Shown here: positions 9,601-14,759 of the stretch, piece by piece
Layout of the letters: each line of letters starts with the position of its first letter
Position numbering within the stretch: the first letter of the stretch is position 1
Assembly: GCA_019637645.1 (NCBI GenBank)
Contig: JAHBVH010000108.1
Location: 1-22,363, forward strand
Length of the DNA stretch: 22,363 nt
Reading direction: 5' to 3'
Source of the DNA: Caldilineaceae bacterium
GTDB lineage: Bacteria; Chloroflexota; Anaerolineae; Caldilineales; Caldilineaceae
Program-made: the position numbers and the translations under genes
Notes under the pieces: model-generated
What the model was told of the DNA's origin: nothing
Database searches by the model: none
Seen by the model: only the letters and a program-made list of their open reading frames with translations

Positions 9601-10043
9601 CCGCTAGCGCTAGTGGTAACGAACATGGTGAACTATCGGTATGGGATATTGCTAGCGGCACGCTCAACGGCGCTTTTATCGATCACCCTGGCCCTGTGAA
9701 TGGGGTTGCTTGGGGTTGGGCTGCTATGCCAGGAGAAGCGTTACCCTTGATCAGCGGTGGTGGGGATGGTTTACTCCGTTGGTGGGATGTTGCCGCGGGA
9801 CGCTGCCTCCGTTGGCAAGCTGCCCATGAGGGGGCTGTCCAAGCGCTCCGGCGCAGTCCCGACGGCAAACAGGTAGCCACTTGTGGTGATGATGGCACTA
9901 TCAAGATCTGGGAACTGCAAAGCGGTGAATTGCGCCAAACCCTACGCCGCGACCGGCCCTATGAACGGCTAACGATCCGCGGGCTAACCGGCCTCACCAT
10001 CGCCCAACGCACCGCCCTGCTTGCTCTCGGCGCGCTTGAATAG
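3672..10043 (+). CDS. Giant XRE-HTH / dual STAND ATPase / TPR / 14xWD40 regulator
   Basis: A predicted 2123-residue intracellular signalling regulator. Residues about 14-68 are an XRE-type helix-turn-helix (LTQAELGAHVGVHRRSIQKW). The first STAND/NB-ARC ATPase has Walker A GPGGIGKT (163-170), Walker B LLVLDD (Asp242-243), a sensor ILVTSR and GIPLAIEL. Then come TPR-like helical repeats (roughly 540-870) with recurring LLEDALAHQRALG-type units and the C-terminal helical tail usual in AfsR/LuxR-type ATPases. After a proline-rich linker, a second complete STAND ATPase begins near 984 (DWGLAQDVPVLYGRTDEL), with Walker A GLGGIGKT (1024-1031), Walker B LLILDN (Asp1102) and LLTSRE. Residues about 1458-2095 form 14 WD40 repeats, and the last 29 residues are a typical end-piece for such proteins. 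I chose GTG 3672 because AGGA lies 7 bases upstream; the 20 codons before it show no domain and no site. Family knowledge predicts ligand-triggered, nucleotide-dependent oligomerisation. DNA binding through the HTH is inferred, and the ligand is unknown. Confidence 0.9.
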   Translation: MTPKPRYPVRNYAVGQLLFTLRRRAQLTQAELGAHVGVHRRSIQKWESGETYPTADNLRTLIQALLQLAVFTPTTALDEVTALWELISQHSPQQFPPFDRTWFVQLSAVASEGPPQLAEPAPTTKPMQELPIQGMPLVGRTSERKAIAHLLTNPACRLLTLLGPGGIGKTRLAAAIAAEHRSFFRDGVAFVPLASAVTQNQVITALIEALPLALTAQTPARSNPLTALLDYVRPLQMLLVLDDFEHLLHEGVDLVSALIQAAPQLTILVTSRARLNLQAEWLFDVKGLPYPVSDSHGHLPLLSTAEWHSYSAIELFLLRATQLQPDLVPSAAMFAAIGRICQQVAGIPLAIELAAATVRTLPVAEIEQAIGIHVDSLATTFHDVPSRHRTLRAVFDHSWHLLSEAERILVSRLSIFRGGWNQTAVEAICHHLSRQNEHSWRFSPPILAALVDKSLVRREVSTAHSNDTSQDASRAAGTSQPRFGMLEPIREYAWEQLVALGEDRLLQRAHASYYLTLAEAAAAQWAGPTAAATIAQLDLERDNLRAALQWTRDSQEAVGARTPQFLGLQLAGALVKFWRRRGLLTEGRAWLAEFLALTEKQSQDTDSPDPGFYAARLRALVGAAWLASDQHDYERATQLFEESLLLRRALGQREEDTQLLVNQALQARSMGAYRRATTLLEDALAHQRALGNRGSLGSFGIGQSLFLLGLVRREQGDFTQAMALFEECVQLHRALADREGLAMGLLALSDIARDQGNAAQARHYAAQSLLILRELEAKWAIGFVLNNLALAAYQSDDFPAARPLINESVALFRAQKAAGSLAEALITLGQILQAQQQWAAAQTALLESLQLAWSVGPRLMIAMALEALARLTAQLTTQRIIAPASTQETALAVSMLAAAAMLRVEMGTPLRPVDQAANEQTLATLRSRLGATAVATLWAQARTFPLADLMARLLTTGTTITEQPNEPTPPLTLLARPTLPEQSMARVDWGLAQDVPVLYGRTDELATLTHWGVGEQCRVMSIIGLGGIGKTSLAVTFGRQHLAHFSVIIFRSLGEAPPLLDLLDQLIHGLSTGQSVAPTPLGEKLALLITLLRQQRALLILDNLETLLQAGATHAAYLPGYEGYGTLFKTIGETAHQSCLLLTSRERPHELAALEGPRNPVRSLRLTGLTAAACQALLADQDLVGTAGEAAALAQRYGGNPLALKLVAEPIRALFSGNVAAFLTEGDLFFNGVGQLLAQQISRATPVEQQLLAWLAIGREPITLEQLMAALAESAPREATPRTLTRATVLTALHALWQRNLIELGQTHLTFTLQRVVLEYLTEHLITSISDELLNHTFVAVSRYALVQATAKEYIRHSQERLLANPILERLVAFYGGSEQFAEEILARLAMLRAKPLMEQGYAPGNLINLLRLLRGHLRGLDLTRLAIRQAYLQGVELRDSTLADAFVRDTLFTDTFDVMTAVTISRDGSAWAAISRRGEVWIWRADHHPTDHHPTDHHPTGPITFHRTWQAHTALAWTLAFSPDGGTLASGSWDGTIKLWEVATGTLRWVGRHTGQVNRVAFAADGHRVASCGSDGVVRLWDVQSGQLLQALAHPDPVAVIAWSPTHQLLVSGDLAGVLRCWALQEASAVGTCVQTLREHTTWVDGLAFTPNGLLLASASYDGTVKLWDLVPPLHNQASAEPKVWLRLQETLTTQLAWAHRLSWSADGRLLASCSFDRIIWLWDREARHYRVPLQGHLAVVYDIAMTPDSTRLFSCSEDGSLRIWDLTNGQCMHVMTGYTGALYDVDWNPSESHQVASVGTDASVTLYAVMTSAAATDRLQPPAQVLRGHTNSVFGVSWSPNGRWIASSELDNAIRLWDTKAPGGVLVLQHTADPTNLFYGITWSPDSQRLASGTAKHGIIVWDIQRQQPLWQGAPPLNKIRQVAWHPTVDLIAGGGEDGIVYLWDAATGAIVNQLRGHESMITRLVWNPAGTLLAASASGNEHGELSVWDIASGTLNGAFIDHPGPVNGVAWGWAAMPGEALPLISGGGDGLLRWWDVAAGRCLRWQAAHEGAVQALRRSPDGKQVATCGDDGTIKIWELQSGELRQTLRRDRPYERLTIRGLTGLTIAQRTALLALGALE
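8129..8173 (+). repeat. In-frame 15-bp tandem repeat, three exact copies
   Basis: The unit TGATCATCATCCCAC occurs three times without a mismatch, encoding DHHPT-DHHPT-DHHPT (residues 1487-1501). It lies in a loop after the first WD40 blade of the giant regulator. Since 15 is divisible by three, gain or loss of a unit would keep the frame. A His/Asp-rich loop could bind metal, but this may simply be replication slippage. Confidence 0.9.
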
Positions 10044-10044
10044 A

Positions 10045-10119
10045 GAGAAGGCAGAGGACAGAGGACAGAAGAGAGATTCTGCTCGCTGACTGCTGTCCGC
10101 TGTCTTCTGCTTACTTCTC
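10045..10119. terminator. Imperfect long hairpin between convergent genes
   Basis: The purine-rich arm 10045-10072, with the internal tandem GGACAGAGGACAG, pairs with the pyrimidine-rich arm 10090-10119 with a few mismatches and a short bulge, around a loop of about 17 bases. It starts immediately after the STAND gene stop and runs across the stop codon (10113-10111) of the convergent hydrolase gene, so it probably serves as a bidirectional 3'-end signal. There is no T-tract on either side. Confidence 0.6.
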
Positions 10120-10896
10120 TTGCTGCTTGACGGCCCAGTCGAGGGCATAATCGGCAACTTCTTCCCAGCCTTTACCTGCCATAATGGTATAGTGGGTGCG
10201 ACCAGGGTACTCTTTAAAGGCTGTTACCGCGGGGGTCTTGGCATAGCGTTTATAGTTGGCCCGATTCACGCCCGCCGGGATAATGTGATCTTTTTCACCG
10301 GCAATGATGAGCAAGGGGGAACGAGGGCGAGTCCAATCCACCTTGGCATCACTCGTCAGCGCACTGCGATAAAGGCCGCGTGACTCGGGGACGATAATCT
10401 CATACGCCTTCTTCTGTTCCGCGAGTGGCAAGGTATGGACCCAAGAGTATTGAAATTGGGGGAAGGTCATATACCATGGCTTGGTCGCCGCAATGAGGGG
10501 GTTGACAGCGGGCCAAGTGGAGCGGAAGAACGAAAACTGGGTGGGCAGGACACCCATCGGCGGGGCGCCGTCAATCGCCACCCCCACTGCCCCCAGATCG
10601 CGCTGCAACAACAATTGGGTCAACATGCCCCCAAAGGAATGCCCCATAAGGATGGGCTTTTCAGGGAGCGCTTGAATCACTTGCTTGAGATGCGCGACGA
10701 CCTCGGGTAGCGTGATCTTGCCCAGAATCGGATCGTCTGGATTTTGCTTCAATTCGGCAAGCGGCTTATCAAGACCAGGGTGATAGGCTGGCGTAATGAT
10801 GGTGTAGCCACGGGACGCATAGCGGTCAGCCCACTGTTGCCAAGAATGTTTACTCACAGATAGCCCGTGAATGAGAACAATCGTTTTACTTGTCAT
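10111..10896 (-). CDS. Alpha/beta hydrolase (cytoplasmic)
   Basis: About 261 residues of a compact alpha/beta hydrolase fold. The N-terminus carries IVLIHGLSVSKHSW (oxyanion HG). With numbering from the upstream TTG (10899), the nucleophile is Ser88 in GHSFGGM, the acid is Asp204 in AGEKDHIIP and the base is His236 in GRTHYTIM. A cap-like insertion rich in Phe and Trp between about 115 and 165 suggests a hydrophobic substrate. There is no signal peptide. AGAGGA lies 9 bases before ATG 10896; an adjacent TTG at 10899 is an alternative. It follows the exported hydrolase gene with only about 60 bases between, so co-transcription is likely, which would place it under the GTGTGY array at 12029. 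It ends convergently with the STAND gene. Esterase or lipase-like activity is inferred; the substrate is unknown. Confidence 0.9.
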   Translation of the reverse strand: MTSKTIVLIHGLSVSKHSWQQWADRYASRGYTIITPAYHPGLDKPLAELKQNPDDPILGKITLPEVVAHLKQVIQALPEKPILMGHSFGGMLTQLLLQRDLGAVGVAIDGAPPMGVLPTQFSFFRSTWPAVNPLIAATKPWYMTFPQFQYSWVHTLPLAEQKKAYEIIVPESRGLYRSALTSDAKVDWTRPRSPLLIIAGEKDHIIPAGVNRANYKRYAKTPAVTAFKEYPGRTHYTIMAGKGWEEVADYALDWAVKQQEK

Positions 10897-10949
10897 CAAT
10901 CGTATTCCTCTCGGTTAGAGCCTTGAAAGGTTCATTTGGGTAACAGAAG

Positions 10950-10967
10950 CCCCAATGCGCTAAGGGG
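10950..10967 (-). terminator. Short hairpin spanning the stop of the exported hydrolase gene
   Basis: CCCC at 10950-10953 pairs with GGGG at 10964-10967, with a further GC/GC match inside; the TAG stop (10962-10960) lies in the loop. It is weak and lacks a T-tract, and is probably permissive if the two hydrolase genes form an operon. Confidence 0.25.
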
Positions 10968-11898
10968 AAGTCGCCTTGACAGCTTTTTCAATAAACTTAA
11001 CGACATCTCCCGGTTTAGAGATATAGGGGACATGACTTGCCTTGATTTCTACGGTGGTTGCGCCCATCCGCTTGGCTAAGAAACGCTCCATAGCTGGGCT
11101 CAGGGCCTTATCCTCTTTTGCGATCATATACCACGACGGGATGGTCTTCCAGGCTGCGGCGGTTAAGGCTTCGCCAAAGATGCCGCCAAAGGCCGGTTTT
11201 TGGGCCGCCGCCATCACTTGGGCGGTGGTGCGATCAACATCTGCGGCAAAAACCGCGCGGAAGCGTGTCCGATCGAGATAAGCAAAGCCCGCGGTGTCGG
11301 CGACTAAGATGTTGCCTAGCTCAGTCGGGTATTGGCCTAACAGTGCGCCAATCGGTTCCCCTACCTCTGGTGCAAAGGCTGCAATGTAGACAAGCGCCTT
11401 CACATTAGGATTGCCTGCCGCAGCACCAGTGATCACAGCACCGCCATAGGAATGACCGACCGCAATCACGGGTCCCTTCTGCCCGGCCTCATCTAGTACT
11501 CGTTTGGTGGTCGCCACATCATCGACAAGCGAGGTGAGCGGGTTCTGGACCGCCGTTACGGTATAGCCTTCGCGGATGAGCCGTTCGATCACGGCTTGCC
11601 AACCAGTGCCATCGGCCCACGCCCCATGGACCAGCACAATATGCGGTTTCACTTTGGGCTTTCCGCCAGCCTCTCCTGCTTGGCCCTGACTTTCTTGGGT
11701 TTGATCTGCTTGGCCTTGTTCTTCTTGTGGGTTGGTGGTCACAGTGGCTGTGGTGCCGTCCTGTTGGATCAGCGGCAAAAAGACTTGGGGATTCGATTGG
11801 GTCTGGCCAGCGGCGATCACTGATAGTAAAACAGCGAGCGCGATCAAGCCCGCGAAGCCAAGGCGAACAACATGACGAGCAAACCAACGAGCATACAT
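10960..11898 (-). CDS. Exported alpha/beta hydrolase with signal anchor and flexible linker
   Basis: 312 residues. Residues 1-32 form a signal peptide or anchor: positive MYARWFARHVVR, then a hydrophobic core LGFAGLIALAVLLSVIAAG. This is followed by PQVFLPLIQQ, a motif I associate with exported Chloroflexota proteins, and a Gln/Glu/Gly-rich linker (about 45-80). The catalytic domain starts HIVLVHGAWADGTGW and has Ser150 in GHSYGGA, Asp263 in KEDKALSP and His289 in ASHVPYISKP. This order and the VHGAWADGTGW start fit the short salicylate-esterase-like / AB_hydrolase_6 group. It should act outside the cytoplasmic membrane. AAAGGAG lies before the ATG. It heads a likely two-gene operon whose upstream region carries the second GTGTGY array, suggesting shared control with the STAND gene. 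There is no lipobox cysteine, so it is not an obvious lipoprotein. Confidence 0.9.
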   Translation of the reverse strand: MYARWFARHVVRLGFAGLIALAVLLSVIAAGQTQSNPQVFLPLIQQDGTTATVTTNPQEEQGQADQTQESQGQAGEAGGKPKVKPHIVLVHGAWADGTGWQAVIERLIREGYTVTAVQNPLTSLVDDVATTKRVLDEAGQKGPVIAVGHSYGGAVITGAAAGNPNVKALVYIAAFAPEVGEPIGALLGQYPTELGNILVADTAGFAYLDRTRFRAVFAADVDRTTAQVMAAAQKPAFGGIFGEALTAAAWKTIPSWYMIAKEDKALSPAMERFLAKRMGATTVEIKASHVPYISKPGDVVKFIEKAVKATSP

Positions 11899-11943
11899 GG
11901 TTTTGATCTCCTTTGTAAACAGTGTTGTCTCTTTTGGACGGAC

Positions 11944-11949
11944 ATCATA
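11944..11949 (-). promoter_or_regulatory. Candidate -10 box for the hydrolase operon
   Basis: On the minus strand TATGAT matches TATAAT at five of six positions, 46 bases before the start codon. The -35 region 17 bases further upstream is poor (TCATCA). It lies about 80 bases from the proximal edge of the second GTGTGY array, similar to the spacing guessed at the STAND gene. Confidence 0.3.
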
Positions 11950-12024
11950 ACTCGACAGTGGATGGATGATGAGTAGGGCGCCAGGAACAGCGATACCAAT
12001 ACAATACTGGAATTACCTGTTGTT

Positions 12025-12077
12025 GTCAGTGTGTCCCAGTGTGCATTCAACGCGGGCGGTGGTGTGCTTTGGTGTGC
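12025..12077 (+). promoter_or_regulatory. Four-site GTGTGY array, copy 2 (upstream of hydrolase operon)
   Basis: GTGTGT at 12029-12034 and GTGTGC at 12039-12044, 12062-12067 and 12072-12077 reproduce exactly the 6-N4-6-N17-6-N4-6 layout of copy 1, including GTCA before the first and ATTCA after the second site. The N17 interiors and the flanks have diverged, which argues for conserved function rather than a recent duplication. It lies about 130 bases upstream of the exported hydrolase start and 20 bases beyond the end of the glycosyltransferase gene. The site strand is the same as in copy 1, although the genes they precede face opposite ways. Confidence 0.65.
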
Positions 12078-12096
12078 TTTACCAAGAAGGGATAGC

Positions 12097-14748
12097 TTAA
12101 GGCAGGATTTCGATGGTTGTAACCGGGAGGGCGTCGCCTAGCGGTTGGCCATTCGTATCATAGATGGGCAACCGTGTCCCATCAGGCGTAACAAGACCAA
12201 CCAAGAGCGAATAGACGCCGGGGCGGACATCGGCTGCAAGGGGAATATCATAGCGGTCGGCAATGGTGGTTCCAGGCACCCAAGTGGTGGTAGGGTAGTC
12301 ATTACAGCCGGGTTGCCCATCGCGCTGGCCTGCTTTGTGGAGATCGGTGAGATCAATTAATTGGACAAAGACGGCATAATCTTCGGCAACTGGCGTAGTT
12401 GCTTGCCAGTAGAACGTCACCGTAAAGGGATCACCGGCCAGCGCGGTCGGGCCTTCTAGACGAAAGCCGACCAAGCTAATCTGCTCCCCAAAGCGTGCGA
12501 CAAGCGGATTGGCGAAGGTGCGCTTGCCAATGGGGCCATTCTGCTCAAAGTTGGGGGTAGAGAGCTTGCGGTCGAACAAGACTGCATAGGGCTGGAGCAA
12601 AAATTGCTGAGGTGGCCCGTCCGTGGGTAGGCGGGTATAGATCTCCAGCCCTGGCTGTCCTTCGACCACTACCGTGCCAAAAAGTTGGTGATCCGCACGC
12701 AAGCTATTGCGTAATTCAGCCGTTTCATCGGCTAGCGTCGGCTCAACGGGGTTGGTGAGAATGTAATAATTGGGTTCGTCACGCGGGCAATTCCCGTAGC
12801 CACGCGTATACCATTCCGCGATTTCGTCGCGTGTGTTGGTGGCGTAGGGTCCGGTCAAGGCGCCCTGCGCATAGAGACCAGCAACCGCTTTCCAGCCGTT
12901 GTTCAGGGGGAAGCCAAAGATCGCGATCTCCACAGGCTCGGCATAGGTCGTCCAATAGCCCGCTGGGCGGTTCACCGGCCAAGTCCGCAGTACTTCGACC
13001 CCATGGTAGACAAAAAGCTGATATTCATAGAAGCCAAAGAGCACAATCAGCACAGCCGCCCCGGTTGCGGCGAGCCCACGTGCCAGCGGCAGCGCGCGCC
13101 ACTGGCGTAGCCGCTGCCAAGCCTGTTCACTGATCATGCCCATGAGCAGCGCCCAAGGGATAAAGAAGCTGTAAACATGGGTATTGGGAATTGCGGTCAG
13201 AAAAAGGGCAATCAGCAGGATGCCGCCAAACCACAGCCAGACCAAGCGCTCCGCTGGTTGGCTGGCCCACAGCCAAGCGCTGAGTAGCACCCAAAAAAAG
13301 AAGAGCCCCGTATAATCTTGGCCGTTGACTATAAACCAAGCCGGTCGATAGATTGTGATGGCTAGGCCGACCAGAACGAGCGCGCTTGCCAGCCAGCGCC
13401 CCACCGGTGGCAGCGCCCGCCGATACAGTTGGAACAAGGCCATCAACGTTCCCAAGATCAGCCACAGCAGATAATAGGTCGAGCTATAGAGCGTGGTGCG
13501 TTGGAAAAAGCTGGCGAGGTTGTTATAGAGCCCCCCCAATCCCAGTCGGTAATCCACCAGATAAGCACTCGTATCCGAGAACTCGGGATAGAGGGCAAAG
13601 GGCAAGTAGAAACTGGCTAACAGGAGCATGCCAATCCCCACTGGCACCAGGGCGGCGCGGATGAGCGGCCATAGCCCCACCCGTTGGACAAGCTGCCAAA
13701 GCAGAAAGAGCGCCGGAATGCCCACGAGTAAGACCTCGTAGTGGGCGAGCAGTCCTGTGACAAAGAACAGAACCCCTAGTCCCAAGTAGCGCGTCAATGT
13801 CTGCGCTGCCATGCGCGTGCTACTGACCCGTTGTAGGATCAGGATCAACAACAGCGTTGTCAGGAGCACCATGCTCTGGTATTGTACCACGCGGCCAAAG
13901 GCAATGAGGTAGCCGTCCAGCGCGATGACGAGGGCCGCGACCCAGCCCGCGAGGGGACCAAAGAGCCGTCGGCCCAAGAGGAGCATGGCGAAAATGGCCG
14001 TGAAATTAGCAACAGCAAAGGGCAACCGCGCCGATGCTTCGGTTAGATGGTTGGTCAGCGCATAGATAATGGTCGGCAGCAGGATCTCGACAGGCCCTTT
14101 TTTGTGGACAAAGAGCGTGCCCTCATATCCTTGTAGAATCTCGGCGGCGCGTAGGGCTAGGCGTGCTTCATCACCCTGGAATTCGGCATAGCCCAGGTGG
14201 ACAAAACGATACAAGCCACCGACGAGCAGCAGCACCAATATCCCTGTTGGCAGCCAGCGGTTTGGGCGCGGCAGGGCGTCCGGTCCTGTGTCCACTGGCT
14301 GGGCTGGGCTGGGTGCGGGTGAGAGCGGGGCGGAGCGGCGTGCTCCTTGCTGAAGGCTGTAGCAGATCAAGAAGAAGACTAACCAGCCATTAAACCACAA
14401 CAGGGCCTGGCCCTGCACAATTGCACTGGGTAGATAGCTCAAGGCGAGCATGGTTAGTGTCAGAAAACTATAACCAGCACCGATGCTATAGAGCCAACGC
14501 TCGGCCACTGTCGGCGGGACCGTGCTTGGGCCGATAATCAGTTGGACCAACAGGTAGCCCGGTAGCAGGCCAAAGAGGAGCAAGATCGCTGCGGCCTGCC
14601 CAATCAGGGGCAGGCCGGGCAAAAGGAAAAGCTGGAGCAGCAGTGCTCCCCCCCACAACCAATAATCACTATGCCTTGGCCTTGGGAGTGTTACCTGCTG
14701 CCACCCAGCTTTTATGATGCGAGCTACGTTGAGCGCTATGATCTTCAT
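12097..14748 (-). CDS. GT39/PMT-like membrane glycosyltransferase with C-terminal beta-rich domain
   Basis: About 883 residues. Many membrane helices occupy roughly residues 25-600. The first lumen-side loop after a helix near 170-185 carries FQGDEARLALRAAEIL (acidic pair near 193-194), and VHKKGPVEILLP follows; this is the usual catalytic region of GT-C enzymes that use a polyprenyl-phosphate sugar donor. A soluble C-terminal part (about 610-883) ends in a beta-sandwich-like module (FTVTFYWQATTPVAEDYAVF, DIPLAADVRPGVYSLLVGL) commonly attached to such proteins in Chloroflexota. It should act at the outer face of the membrane on a protein, lipid or glycan acceptor that cannot be named. An in-frame TTG (14769) overlapping the upstream phosphorylase gene is an alternative start. 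I chose ATG 14748, twelve bases past that gene's stop, though neither has a good ribosome-binding site. Tight spacing indicates co-transcription with the phosphorylase. Confidence 0.85.
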   Translation of the reverse strand: MKIIALNVARIIKAGWQQVTLPRPRHSDYWLWGGALLLQLFLLPGLPLIGQAAAILLLFGLLPGYLLVQLIIGPSTVPPTVAERWLYSIGAGYSFLTLTMLALSYLPSAIVQGQALLWFNGWLVFFLICYSLQQGARRSAPLSPAPSPAQPVDTGPDALPRPNRWLPTGILVLLLVGGLYRFVHLGYAEFQGDEARLALRAAEILQGYEGTLFVHKKGPVEILLPTIIYALTNHLTEASARLPFAVANFTAIFAMLLLGRRLFGPLAGWVAALVIALDGYLIAFGRVVQYQSMVLLTTLLLILILQRVSSTRMAAQTLTRYLGLGVLFFVTGLLAHYEVLLVGIPALFLLWQLVQRVGLWPLIRAALVPVGIGMLLLASFYLPFALYPEFSDTSAYLVDYRLGLGGLYNNLASFFQRTTLYSSTYYLLWLILGTLMALFQLYRRALPPVGRWLASALVLVGLAITIYRPAWFIVNGQDYTGLFFFWVLLSAWLWASQPAERLVWLWFGGILLIALFLTAIPNTHVYSFFIPWALLMGMISEQAWQRLRQWRALPLARGLAATGAAVLIVLFGFYEYQLFVYHGVEVLRTWPVNRPAGYWTTYAEPVEIAIFGFPLNNGWKAVAGLYAQGALTGPYATNTRDEIAEWYTRGYGNCPRDEPNYYILTNPVEPTLADETAELRNSLRADHQLFGTVVVEGQPGLEIYTRLPTDGPPQQFLLQPYAVLFDRKLSTPNFEQNGPIGKRTFANPLVARFGEQISLVGFRLEGPTALAGDPFTVTFYWQATTPVAEDYAVFVQLIDLTDLHKAGQRDGQPGCNDYPTTTWVPGTTIADRYDIPLAADVRPGVYSLLVGLVTPDGTRLPIYDTNGQPLGDALPVTTIEILP

Positions 14749-14759
14749 GCCGCGCTTGG

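Noticed and set aside
8958..9626. 222-codon open frame antisense to the WD40 region
   Set aside because: It lies opposite strongly conserved WD40 repeats, has no recognisable domain, and is explained by the codon bias of the real gene.
3672..10043. STAND protein as an Avs-type antiphage defence protein
   Set aside because: The N-terminal effector position holds an XRE DNA-binding domain, not a nuclease, protease or membrane effector, and no defence genes flank it; a transcriptional regulator is the simpler reading.
6621..10043. Second half of the STAND gene as a separate gene starting at ATG 6621
   Set aside because: The frame is continuous with the first half, and there is no ribosome-binding site or promoter before 6621; it is better read as a fused module.
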